From: Coriobacteriaceae bacterium AF45-21
GTDB taxonomy: Bacteria; Actinomycetota; Coriobacteriia; Coriobacteriales; Coriobacteriaceae
DNA: 24,114 nt
Reading direction: 5' to 3'
Assembly (NCBI GenBank): GCA_027682925.1
Contig: JAQCYU010000032.1
Span: 1-24,114 of the forward strand
Numbering within the stretch: the first letter of the stretch is position 1; each line of letters begins with the position of its first letter. The position numbers and the translations under genes are program-made. Under the pieces are notes generated by a model. It was given only the letters and a program-made list of their open reading frames with translations. It was not told the origin of the DNA and made no database searches. This document shows, piece after piece, positions 16,045 to 24,092 of the stretch.

Positions 16045-18653
16045 TTGAAGCTCATCATCGCCGAGAAAAACGACGCCGCGCGTCAGATTGCCGAGCGTCT
16101 GTCCACGGGCAAGCCCAAAAAGGACAAGGTGTACAACACCGCCATCTACCGTTTTGAGTGGAAGGGCGAGGAGTGCGTGACGATCGGCCTTGCCGGTCAC
16201 ATCCTTGCGCCCGATTTTTGCGACAGCGTGCTGTTCGATAAAAAGCTGGGCTGGTATTCGGTCACCGAGGACGGCGAGATGCTGCCGGCCGATATGCCCG
16301 ATGGCCTGGCACGTCCGCCCTACGACACCAAGCGCAAGCCGTTTCTTGCTGATGGTATCTCCATCAAGGGCTGGAAGCTCGAGAGCCTGCCTTACCTCAC
16401 CTGGGCGCCCGTCATTAAGCTGCCGGCCGAGAAGGAGCTCATCCGCTCGCTCAAGAACCTTGCCAAGAAGTCCGACAGCGTCATTATCGCCACGGACTTC
16501 GACCGCGAGGGCGAACTGATCGGTTCGGACGCCCTCAACAAGGTGCGCGAGGTTGCGCCCGACTTGCCGGTCGCCCGCGCCCGGTATTCTTCGTTTACCA
16601 AGGCCGAGATTACGCAGGCCTTCGATAATCTTGTCTCGCTCGACCAGAATCTGGCCGACGCCGGCGAGAGCCGCCAGCACATCGACCTCATTTGGGGTGC
16701 GGTGCTCACGCGCTACCTGACGCTCGCCAAGTTTGGCGGCTTTGGCAACGTGCGCTCCGCCGGCCGCGTGCAGACGCCGACGCTCGCTCTGGTGGTCGAG
16801 CGCGAACGCGAACGCATGGCGTTTGTGCCCGAGGACTATTGGCAGATTCGCGGCATGGGTGCCGCTCAGGGTGCTGCCGAGGATGACCGCTTTAAGATTG
16901 CGCACAAGACGACACGTTTTACCGACAAAGATGCTGCCGAGACGGCGTACGGCCACGTCGACGGCGCTACGACGGCAACCGTCGCCGCGGTGACCAAGCG
17001 CTCCCGCAAGCAGCAGCCGCCCACGCCGTTTGCGACGACCTCGCTGCAGGCTGCCGCCGCGGCCGAGGGCATCTCACCTGCACGTACCATGCGCATCGCC
17101 GAGTCCCTCTACATGGCGGGCCTCATCAGCTATCCGCGTGTCGACAACACCGTGTACCCTGCGACGCTCGATCTGGGCGCCGTGGTGAGCGACCTGGCAA
17201 AGATCAACCCGGCGCTGGCGCCCGTGTGCAAAAAGGTACTCGCCGGCCCCATGAAGCCCACGCGCGGCAAAGTCGAGACCACCGACCACCCGCCCATCTA
17301 CCCCACGGGCGAAGGCGATCCGTCCACGCTCGATGGCGGCCAGCGCAAGCTCTACGACCTCATCGCCCGCCGCTTCCTGGCAACGCTCATGGGGCCCGCG
17401 ACCATCGAGAACACCAAGCTCGAGCTCGACGTCAACGGCGAGCCGTTCGTGGCTTCGGGCGACGTGCTCGTGACCCCGGGCTTCCGCGAGGCGTATCCGT
17501 ATGGACTTAAGCGCGACGAGCAGATGCCGCCGCTGGAGCAGGGCGATACGGTCGACGTTTTCGACATTAAACTCGAGGCCAAGCAGACCGAGCCGCCCGC
17601 GCGCTACAGCCAGGGCAAGCTCGTGCAGGAGATGGAAAAGCGCGGCCTGGGCACCAAGTCCACGCGCGCGAGCATCATCGAGCGCCTGTATGCCGTGCGC
17701 TATCTCAAAAATGATCCCGTGGAGCCGAGCCAGCTGGGCATCGCCATTATCGATGCACTGTCGCAGTTTGCCCCGCGCATCACGAGCCCCGATATGACCA
17801 GCGAGCTCGACGGCGACATGACCCGCGTGGAGCGCGGCGAGGACACCGAAGAACATGTCGTGACGCACTCGCGCGCGCTGCTGGCCGGCGTGCTCGACGA
17901 GCTGCTCAAACATACGCAGGAACTGGGCGACGCCATCAGCGACGCCGTCACGGCCGATGCGCGCGTGGGCGCTTGTCCCAAGTGCGGCAAGGACCTGGTT
18001 ATGAAGACGAGCGCCAAGACCCGCGGCAGCTTTATCGGCTGCATGGGCTGGCCCGACTGCGATGTGACCTATCCGGTGCCGAGCGGCGTCAAGGTGAGCC
18101 CGCTCGAGGGCGAGGCGGCCGTGTGCCCCGAGTGCGGCGCGCCGCGCATTAAGTGCCAGCCGTTCCGCCAGAAGGCCTCGAGATTTGCGTGAACCCCACG
18201 TGCCCCACCAACTACGAGCCTGACCTTAAGGTGGGCGAGTGCAAGGTGTGCGCCGAGGCCGGACGCCATGGCGACCTGATCGCGCACAAGAGCGAGAAGA
18301 GCGGCAAGCGCTTTATCCGCTGCACCAACTACGATGACTGCGGCGTGAGCTATCCTCTGCCGGCGCGCGGTAAGCTCGAGGCGACGGGCGAGACCTGCCC
18401 CGAGTGCGGCGCCCCCATCGTGGTGGTCAACACGGCGCGCGGTCCGTGGCGCATCTGCGTGAACATGGACTGCCCGACCAAGGAGAAGAAGCCCGCCCGC
18501 GGCCGCAAGACCACAACCAAGGCGAGCACGGCGAAGAAGACAACGGCGGCCAAAAAGACGACGGCTAAGAAAGCCACTGCCGCCAAGAAGACGACCGCGA
18601 AGAAGTCAACTGCGAAGAAGTCGACTGCCAAAAAGACCGCTGCCGACAAGTAG
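16045..18653 (+). CDS. topA: Type IA DNA topoisomerase I (archaeal-type), zinc-ribbon and lysine-rich tail, one-base frameshift
   Basis: It relaxes negative supercoils by single-strand passage. The Toprim domain starts LIIAEKNDAARQIAERL and has the acidic triad in IATDFDREGE. The catalytic tyrosine is Tyr363 in MAGLISYPRVDNTVYP, the archaeal-type motif, rather than the form seen in E. coli TopA. Four C-terminal zinc ribbons follow (first CPKCGKDL, last CVNMDC), then about 55 residues rich in KKTTAKK repeats, likely for DNA binding. The frame breaks at 18175, where CAGAAGGCCTC should read CAGAAGGGCCTC, giving RQKGLEICVNPTCPTNY. Corrected length is 869 residues. The start is TTG 16045 with AGGAG 6 bases upstream. 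Confidence 0.93.
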
Positions 18654-18680
18654 CCGCACGGTCGAAACATCACCTAGAAC

Positions 18681-18718
18681 AAAAACGAGCGAGGACCTCA
18701 AGATCCTCGCTCGTTTTT
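18681..18718. terminator. Strong terminator after topA
   Basis: AAAAACGAGCGAGGA (18681-18695) pairs perfectly with TCCTCGCTCGTTTTT (18704-18718). The A-run on the left and T-run on the right make it work in both directions. It ends the tatA-topA run. Confidence 0.9.
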
Positions 18719-18721
18719 TAT

Positions 18722-18752
18722 CCGGCAGTTAGGGACGTTCCTTTTCTGCCGG
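18722..18752. repeat. Intergenic hairpin repeat with GGGACGTTCC core
   Basis: CCGGCAG (18722-18728) and CTGCCGG (18746-18752) flank TTAGGGACGTTCCTTTT. The same core with other arms recurs at 19765-20004 and 21044-21103. Confidence 0.65.
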
Positions 18753-18773
18753 GCGGCGAAAGAGTGCGCCCAA

Positions 18774-18914
18774 CGACCAGCCGTTTAAGAGCGCCCCCGA
18801 TACATAGTTGTCGGAACCTGGTCGTCTGTTGATAAAAAAGAAACCGCTAACGGACAAAATGGCGCCTTTTGCGGATTAGTTGCTGTGCCGGAAAATAAAT
18901 TGTCAGAACCAGGC
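18774..18914. repeat. Hairpin plus 15-base direct repeats upstream of the DUF5626-like gene
   Basis: CGACCAG (18774-18780) pairs with CTGGTCG (18818-18824) around AAGAGCGCCCCCG, a degenerate form of the reversed core. TTGTCGGAACCTGGT (18808-18822) recurs as TTGTCAGAACCAGGC (18900-18914), 92 bases apart and with three differences. The rest of 18654-18968 is AT-richer than its surroundings and probably holds the promoter of the next gene, but no clean -35/-10 pair was found. Confidence 0.4.
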
Positions 18915-18968
18915 GATAATTAAATTGCCGCGGCTGTCGTTACATATGACACGTGACAGGAGGACATG

Positions 18969-19471
18969 ATGAAAAAAATGCCCAAGTTGTTGTTAGCAAT
19001 GGTTGTCCTATTTTTCGCCACCGGATTTATTTTATTGCCCTCCGCAAATGCTTCTGAGTATTTGACGCCCGCCGACGCATGCTTCGATTTGAATGATGGG
19101 CCGAAACAAGAACGTACTATCGAGCTGTCAGATGGCTCTACAGGTGTTTTTGGGATAGAGAAAGAGCAGCTGATGTTGCCCCGATTTGGGACGGCTACTA
19201 CAACGCTACTGATGGGAATTGGAAGGTTTATTTCTATACTGGAGTGCTCGATGCTGAGTACTGGATATCAATCAAGAACTACAACATTACATCGTGGTGG
19301 GGCCATAAAGCATCTTCCGTTGGCGGTGCCTTATCGAATTTCAGTAAGAGTTTTTCTTCCAAACGAACAAAGTGGAGCTTTCTTTTTACCGGAGTAGGCG
19401 GTATGGCGTCTGCGACTTATACTCTTGGAGCTGAAATAAATGGCTCTCGGCTGCATACATATCTAGCGTGA
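18969..19471 (+). CDS. Exported DUF5626-like protein of unknown function, with a one-base frameshift
   Basis: Residues 1-29 are a clear Sec signal peptide (KKMPKLLLAMVVLFFATGFILLPSANA) with an AxA cleavage site. The mature part begins with FDLNDGPKQERTIEL and ends with a beta-rich section, GNWKVYFYTGVLDAEYWISIKNYNIT, then KWSFLFTGVGGMASATYTL. That pattern resembles DUF5626 proteins of gut Gram-positives, recognised here by eye. The frame breaks at 19166; GAGCAGCTG should read GAGGCAGCTG, linking IEKE to AADVAPIWDGYYNATDG and giving 167 residues. ATG 18969 is preferred over 18966 for its spacing to AGGAGG. Codon use is more AT-rich than in neighbours, which suggests transfer. A small membrane protein follows at once. 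Confidence 0.68.
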
Positions 19472-19477
19472 TTCAAT

Positions 19478-19630
19478 ATGGGCGTGTTGGGCAAGATCAA
19501 CATTGGCGGAGAGGTTTCCCTCCTGGCAATAGTTCTGGTTGAGATCGGGATCGTCGCTGCGGTGATCTATCTCGTTTGCAAGTTGATAAAGGCTCTCAAA
19601 AAGGTTATTGAACGAACCAAACAAGAGTAG
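19478..19630 (+). CDS. Small single-span membrane protein (50 residues)
   Basis: The frame starts 6 bases after the DUF5626-like stop and reads MGVLGKINIGGEVSLLAIVL..., with one hydrophobic span at about residues 14-34 and a lysine/arginine-rich amphipathic end (CKLIKALKKVIERTKQE). The Shine-Dalgarno is poor, so translation probably depends on coupling to the upstream gene. A terminator follows within 45 bases, so the two genes form a closed two-gene unit. The layout suggests a membrane anchor, helper or regulator of the exported partner. Function is unknown. Confidence 0.6.
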   Translation: MGVLGKINIGGEVSLLAIVLVEIGIVAAVIYLVCKLIKALKKVIERTKQE

Positions 19631-19672
19631 GCGGTCAGTCCGCTCGATTTCGAATCCATTTCAGCGGGTGCC

Positions 19673-19713
19673 ATCCTCTCTGTCTGCTTATCTGTGGGCG
19701 GAGAGGATTTTTC
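19673..19713 (+). terminator. Terminator after the small membrane protein gene
   Basis: ATCCTCTC (19673-19680) pairs with GAGAGGAT (19701-19708), followed by a T-run. Between it and the minus-strand gene ending at 20001 there is no gene, only the hairpin cluster. Confidence 0.75.
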
Positions 19714-19764
19714 TATGACTGAGACCGCATCAGCGCCAAATCCACGCCTATCCACGACCCGTCA

Positions 19765-20004
19765 CCTGGGGACGTTCCTTTCCAGCCGGTGCTTGGGGAG
19801 ACTCCTTGCCACCCGGTCGTCGTGGATGTTCTTAAACGACTAGCGATCGGGGACAGCCCTTGCCGATTGGCCGGTTTGCCGTCCGGGTTGGCAAGGACTG
19901 TCCTTTTCTGCCGGCAGTTTAGGAACGTCCCCAACTGCCGCCTCAGGTAGTCATTGGGGACGTTCTTTAATGACTAGTCGTTTAAGAACGTCGCATGCGA
20001 CTAG
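19765..20004. repeat. Cluster of about seven intergenic hairpin units with GGGAC-type cores
   Basis: Cleanest units are TAGTCATT / AATGACTA around GGGGACGTTCTTT (19948-19976), CGGCAGTT / AACTGCCG around TAGGAACGTCCCC (19912-19940), and CTAGTCG / CGACTAG around AAGAACGTC (19974-20004). Looser ones hold GGGGACGTTCC (near 19768), GGGGAGACTCC (near 19794) and GGATGTTCTT (near 19826). GGACAGCCCTTGCC and GGCAAGGACTGTCC form a wider inverted repeat (about 19850-19903). The last unit overlaps the stop codon of the minus-strand gene. Confidence 0.65.
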
Positions 20005-20984
20005 TTCACCTCGACAGGCTTAGCGCCGGGATAGCGCTCCTCAAAGTCTAGGCGGTACTTATTGTCATTGGTGCCCGCCACGTTGTCGCGCGCCAGCGGC
20101 GCCACGATCTCATTCTTGTGGTCCGCAGGCTTGGCGTATTTCAGGCTGATCTCCCAGGCATCACAGATTGCGTCAATGCGGTGATCCAGGTCGTCGTACA
20201 GGGCGATGATATCCTTCCAGGAGCTGTAGTTCTTGGAGCTCGTCGGGACGTCCAGGTCCTCGACGATGTCGTAATACTGCTCGATGGTGTCCTCCGTGCG
20301 CTCGGCGACGTCGGCGAGATTTTGACGGGTGGTTCGATCCTCTTCCAGATAGTTGCCGTTGAAGTTCTGCGCGCAGCCACGGACCTGGCTGTCGAGATCT
20401 TCGAGCAGGTCGTAGTATTCGCTCAGGCGACGGTAGAGGTTCTGCTCGGAGAGCGTTGCTTCGCCGCCATCCTCGTCGTCATCGTCATCATCGTCGTACA
20501 GGCTGTTGGGATTGCCGAGAGGCTTTAGGTCATCGTCGTCGACGTCATGGTGCAGCTTAGCTACCTCGGCAGTCGTCTGCGTGGCGGCGTTGTCGAACGG
20601 TCTGATCGCAAAGAAGATGACCAGGGCGATGATGATCGCCACCAGCACAACGATAACGGCGATAAGCGGCCCGGTGCCGCTCTTTTTGGGAGCGGGGGTC
20701 TGTGGCGAAGCGGGCGCGTATGCGGGAGCCGGCTGCTGTTGGGGCGAGCCGCTCGCGACGGGTATGCGCTGCGTGGTCTCGACGGCCTCGGTCCTTGCGG
20801 CGGGGTCGGGGCTATAGGCGAGGGGGTCGTCCGCCTTGGCTTGCGGCGTATCAAGGGAGCCGGTCTGCTCAAAAGCGGGCTGGCTATCGCTCGCGGCTGT
20901 TTGCTCAACGGGTGCACCGCACGAGGTGCAGAACTTGGCATTATCTTCAAGAAGCTTGCCGCACGAGGCGCAATACCGAGACAT
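20001..20984 (-). CDS. Zinc-ribbon single-span membrane protein with acidic region
   Basis: The first 25 residues are a zinc ribbon (Cys5, Cys8, Cys19, Cys22 in RYCASCG and KFCTSCG). A Pro/Ala/Gln-rich linker runs to about residue 104, then one membrane span (PLIAVIVVLVAIIIALVIFF, about 106-127). Outside follow two aspartate runs (148-152 and 164-172) and a predicted helical, acidic domain with repeated YYDLLEDLD / YYDIVEDLD motifs. The total is 327 residues from ATG 20984, with AAAGGAG 5 bases upstream. The zinc ribbon would be cytosolic. The acidic domain could bind cations or cell wall, but no family function is known. It is flanked on both sides by hairpin repeats. Confidence 0.85.
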   Translation of the reverse strand: MSRYCASCGKLLEDNAKFCTSCGAPVEQTAASDSQPAFEQTGSLDTPQAKADDPLAYSPDPAARTEAVETTQRIPVASGSPQQQPAPAYAPASPQTPAPKKSGTGPLIAVIVVLVAIIIALVIFFAIRPFDNAATQTTAEVAKLHHDVDDDDLKPLGNPNSLYDDDDDDDEDGGEATLSEQNLYRRLSEYYDLLEDLDSQVRGCAQNFNGNYLEEDRTTRQNLADVAERTEDTIEQYYDIVEDLDVPTSSKNYSSWKDIIALYDDLDHRIDAICDAWEISLKYAKPADHKNEIVAPLARDNVAGTNDNKYRLDFEERYPGAKPVEVN

Positions 20985-21043
20985 TGCCACTCCTTTCGCC
21001 ACATTTCAATGCAATACGACGATTATACCCACTGCCCCAAGAA

Positions 21044-21103
21044 GCCGGCAGTTAGGGACGTTCCTTATCTGCCGGCAGTTTAGGAACGTCCCTAACTGTC
21101 GGC
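21044..21103. repeat. Double hairpin repeat with opposed cores
   Basis: GCCGGCAG / CTGCCGGC flank AGGGACGTTCC (21044-21076), and GCCGGCAGTT / AACTGTCGGC flank AGGAACGTCCCT (21071-21103). The two units share the middle arm and carry the core in opposite directions, so the whole also folds as one inverted repeat with 22-base arms and one mismatch. Confidence 0.75.
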
Positions 21104-21109
21104 TAATCG

Positions 21110-21138
21110 TTGGGGCGCGCCTGTCCCTGGGGTATCAT
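21110..21138 (+). promoter_or_regulatory. Probable tmk promoter
   Basis: TTGGGG (21110-21115) and TATCAT (21133-21138) are 17 bases apart, 52 bases before the tmk ATG, just after the double hairpin. Confidence 0.5.
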
Positions 21139-21190
21139 GGCTTGGTTGATATATCCGCATTTACGCGCCTTGTAGGAAGGGGCTGCGTCC

Positions 21191-21874
21191 ATGGCTTTTG
21201 AGCCCGCTCAACATAGCTTTATCACGCTCGAGGGCGTCGACGGTGCCGGCAAGTCCACGCAGGCGCGCCTGCTTGCTCGCGCGCTCGAGCTCGCTGGCCA
21301 CCAGGTTGTGAGCCTGCGCGAACCGGGCGGCACCGCCATCAGCGAAAAGATCCGCGCCCTGCTGCTCGACCCCGCCAATATGGCGATGGGCGATACCTGC
21401 GAGCTGTTGCTCTACGAGGCCGCGCGTGCCCAGCTGGTGCACGAGGTCATCGCGCCCGCCCTCGCTGCCGGCAAGGTGGTCCTGTGCGATCGCTTCTACG
21501 ATTCCACGACCTGCTACCAGGCGTTTGCCGACGGCCTCGATCGCCAGATGGTGCGCGACGCCAACAACCTGGCCGTCGCGGGAACGCACCCGGCGCTCAC
21601 ACTCGTCTACCACATCACGCCCGAGCAGGCGGCGCTACGCATGGCAGCCCGTGGCGCGGCAGATCGCATGGAGGCTAAGGGCATGGCATTCCAGGAGCGT
21701 GTCTACGAGGGGTTTTGCGCCATTGCTGCCGAGGAGCCAAACCGCGTAAAGCTCATCGACGCCACTACGACCGTCGAGGTAGTTTTCGAGAAGACGGTCG
21801 AGCAGGTTCGCGCGTACGGTCTCGATATCCCCCAGGATGCTGTCGCCGCCGCGCTTGCCAAGGAGGCCGAGTAA
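21191..21874 (+). CDS. tmk: Thymidylate kinase
   Basis: It phosphorylates dTMP to dTDP for DNA synthesis. The 227 residues are intact. The P-loop is EGVDGAGKST (14-23), the dTMP-binding motif LREPGGT follows, then the DRFYDSTTCYQ block (usually DRYxDSSxAYQ) and the LID region RMEAKGMAFQERVYEGF. About 15 extra residues at the C-terminus (DIPQDAVAAALAKEAE) go beyond the usual end. holB starts one base after its stop codon, the common tmk-holB pairing. Confidence 0.96.
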   Translation: MAFEPAQHSFITLEGVDGAGKSTQARLLARALELAGHQVVSLREPGGTAISEKIRALLLDPANMAMGDTCELLLYEAARAQLVHEVIAPALAAGKVVLCDRFYDSTTCYQAFADGLDRQMVRDANNLAVAGTHPALTLVYHITPEQAALRMAARGAADRMEAKGMAFQERVYEGFCAIAAEEPNRVKLIDATTTVEVVFEKTVEQVRAYGLDIPQDAVAAALAKEAE

Positions 21875-21875
21875 C

Positions 21876-23003
21876 ATGGCCCCCGCTCAGGCAAGCCTGC
21901 TGGCCAAGCTCGACACCCAAGAGCGCGTGCGCGACTTTTTGACCAATGCCGTCGCCAGCGGCCGTGCATCGCACGCCTACCTGTTTTTGGGCGCGCCCGG
22001 CGCGGGCAAGCTCGATGCCGCGTGGGCGCTCGCCCAAGCCTTCCTGTGCGAGCAGGACGGCTGCGGCGCATGCGACAGTTGCGTGCGCGTCTCTCGGCAT
22101 ACGCATCCCGACGTGCACTATTACACGCCCGAGAGCGCCACGGGCTATCTTATTGCCCAGACCCGCGAGCTGCTCGATGACGTGCCGCTGGCACCCATTC
22201 GCGCCAAGGCCAAGGTCTACATCATCGACCGTGCCGAGCAACTGCGCGCCAACACCGCCAACGCACTGCTCAAGACACTCGAGGAGCCGCCCGAGGGCGT
22301 TATGTTCATCTTGCTGGGCACCTCGGCAGACGTGATGCTGCCCACCATCGTGAGCCGCTGCCAGTGCGTGCCGTTTCGGCTGGTGTCGCCCGCCGTCGCC
22401 GCGCAGGCCGTGAGCCGCGCCACCGGCCAGGACCCCGCGCGTTGCCGCATGGCGGTCGCCGTGGCGGGAAGCCCCACACGCGGCATCGAGTTTCTTAAGA
22501 GCGCCGAGCGCCAGGACGCCCGCCGTCAGATGGTCCGTGCCATCGACTCACTCATTGCCGCCGACGAGGCCGACGTGCTCAGTCGCGCCAAGTCGCTCAT
22601 CGTCGCCGTCAAGGCGCCGCTCGCCGAGGTCAAGTCCACGCAGGAAAAGGTACTCGAGCAAAATGCCGACTACCTGTCGCGTGGAGCATTGAAGCAGCTT
22701 GAGGACCGCAACAAGCGCGAACTCAACGCGCGCGAGCGTTCGGGTATCATGGAAGCGCTGGCGAGCGCGCGGACGCTCATGCGCGACGTGCTGCTGACAC
22801 TTCAGGACGAGGCGGCCGACGTGGTGAACGAAGACGTGCGTGACACGATCGGTCGGCTTGCCGCTGCGACGAATGTTGCGGGTGCCACCCAGGCGCTCGA
22901 GGCGGTCGCAACCGCCGAGCACAACATCGCCAGAAACGTTACTCCCCAGCTGGCCATCGAGGTCATGCTGTTCGATATCAGGAAGGCACTGAAATGCCGT
23001 TAG
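21876..23003 (+). CDS. holB: DNA polymerase III subunit delta'
   Basis: A clamp-loader subunit that helps load the beta sliding clamp. The 375-residue protein has an AAA+ fold with a degenerate Walker A (GAPGAGKLD, the usual Ser/Thr after Lys replaced by Leu), which fits a delta' that does not hydrolyse ATP. The zinc knuckle is at Cys residues in CEQDGCGACDSC, then RAEQLRANTANALLKTLEEPP and the SRC motif in TIVSRCQCVPF. ATG 21876 follows the tmk stop by one base; an upstream in-frame ATG inside tmk is not needed. Its last 10 bases overlap the ricT start. Confidence 0.94.
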   Translation: MAPAQASLLAKLDTQERVRDFLTNAVASGRASHAYLFLGAPGAGKLDAAWALAQAFLCEQDGCGACDSCVRVSRHTHPDVHYYTPESATGYLIAQTRELLDDVPLAPIRAKAKVYIIDRAEQLRANTANALLKTLEEPPEGVMFILLGTSADVMLPTIVSRCQCVPFRLVSPAVAAQAVSRATGQDPARCRMAVAVAGSPTRGIEFLKSAERQDARRQMVRAIDSLIAADEADVLSRAKSLIVAVKAPLAEVKSTQEKVLEQNADYLSRGALKQLEDRNKRELNARERSGIMEALASARTLMRDVLLTLQDEAADVVNEDVRDTIGRLAAATNVAGATQALEAVATAEHNIARNVTPQLAIEVMLFDIRKALKCR

Positions 23004-24048
23004 TCGTACCCGTTAAGTTTACCTACGCCTCGCGCGACCTGTGGTTTGACCCGCAGGACCTGGATATCCTCGAGGCCGATTATGCCATTTGCTCCACCGA
23101 GCGCGGAACCGAGATCGGCTTGGTTACGGCCGATCCCTTCGAGGTGCCGCAAGACGAGATCGGTCAGCCGCTCAAGCCCGTGCTGCGCGTGGCGAGCGAC
23201 ATCGACCTGCAGCTTGCCGACGATCTTGCCATCCAGGGCGACGAGGCCATGGTCGATTTCCGCCGTCTGGTCAAAGAACTCGACCTCGAGATGAAGCCGG
23301 TGGGCGTCGAGTACCTGTTTGGCGGCGAGAAGGCCGTGTTCTACTTTGCGGCCGAGGAGCGCGTCGATTTTCGCCAGCTCGTCAAGGATCTGTCCTCGAC
23401 GCTGCACATTCGCGTCGACATGCGCCAGATCGGCGTGCGCGACGAGACTCGCCTGGTGGGCGGCTATGCCCAGTGCGGCCAGGAGCTCTGTTGCACGCGC
23501 TTTGGCGGACAGTTTGAGCCCGTCTCGATCCGCATGGCAAAAGAGCAGGACCTGCCGCTCAATTCCTCCAAGATCAGCGGCGTTTGCGGCCGCTGATGTG
23601 CTGCCTGCGCTATGAGTTCGAAGCGTACAAGGACTTTAAGAGCCGTGCGCCCAAAAAGAAGACGCTCATCGATACGCCGCTCGGCAAGGCGCGTATTCAG
23701 GAATATGACACGCCGCGTGAGCAGCTGGTGCTGCGCCTGGAGAACGGCAAGGTCTTTAAGGTCAACCTGGCCGATATGACCTGCTCGGAGGGCTGCAAAA
23801 AGAAGGCCGCCGAGCAGGGCTGCAACTGCCGCCCCGACTGCGTGACGCGCGACGTGCTCGAGCGCATCGAGTCGCCCGAGATGCGTCTGGCGCTTATGGA
23901 GCTCGACCGCGAGAACGGCGTCGACGTGGGCGATGGCCTGTCGAGCGCCGACCGTCTGGCCGGTACGTCGATGCCCAAGCGCCGTCGTCGCGATGCTGAA
24001 TCCGATGCTCGCGCCGGTCAGGGGCAGGGCGAGGGCCGTGGCCGCTGA
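22994..24048 (+). CDS. ricT: PSP1-domain protein RicT (YaaT-like), with a one-base frameshift and a disturbed 3' end
   Basis: A homologue of Bacillus RicT/YaaT, part of the iron-sulfur-bound Ric complex that affects RNase Y activity and mRNA processing. The PSP1 domain is evident, with the cysteine motifs YAQCGQELCCTRF and SGVCGRLMCCLRYE, and a later cluster CSEGCKKKAAEQGCNCRPDC. The frame stops at CGCTGA near 23594; restoring one C (CGCCTGATG) restores CGRLMCCL. After that the frame runs to TGA at 24048, inside the second copy of a 49-base tandem repeat. Without the repeat it would continue as GRGKGRSK out of the window, so the true C-terminus is probably beyond 24114. The start overlaps holB by 10 bases. 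Confidence 0.87.
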
Positions 24049-24092
24049 ATCCGATGCTCGCGCCGGTCAGGGGCAGGGCGAGGGCCGTGGCC
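23995..24092 (+). repeat. 49-base tandem duplication at the window edge
   Basis: Bases 23995-24043 recur exactly at 24044-24092, starting GCTGAATCCGATGCTCGCGC. The period is not a multiple of three, so the second copy shifts the ricT frame and creates its stop. It encodes the Gly/Arg-rich stretch AGQGQGEGRGR once in frame. Confidence 0.85.

Noticed and set aside
15301..16956. Very long open frame (551 codons) on the minus strand opposite hypB and topA
   Set aside because: It is antisense to two well-recognised genes, has no ribosome site, and its composition is the usual shadow of GC-rich coding sequence.
18520..18640. AAGAAG-rich repeated DNA, at first like a tandem repeat or CRISPR-like array
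   Set aside because: It is the in-frame coding sequence of the topoisomerase lysine-rich tail (KKTTAKK units).
20506..21083. Plus-strand open frames opposite the zinc-ribbon gene
   Set aside because: They are antisense to a protein with a clear zinc ribbon and membrane span, and no ribosome site was seen.
2456..23594. Programmed ribosomal frameshifting as the cause of the broken frames
   Set aside because: There are ten sites, no slippery heptamers with downstream structures, and the sites lie in unrelated genes; lost bases explain them better.
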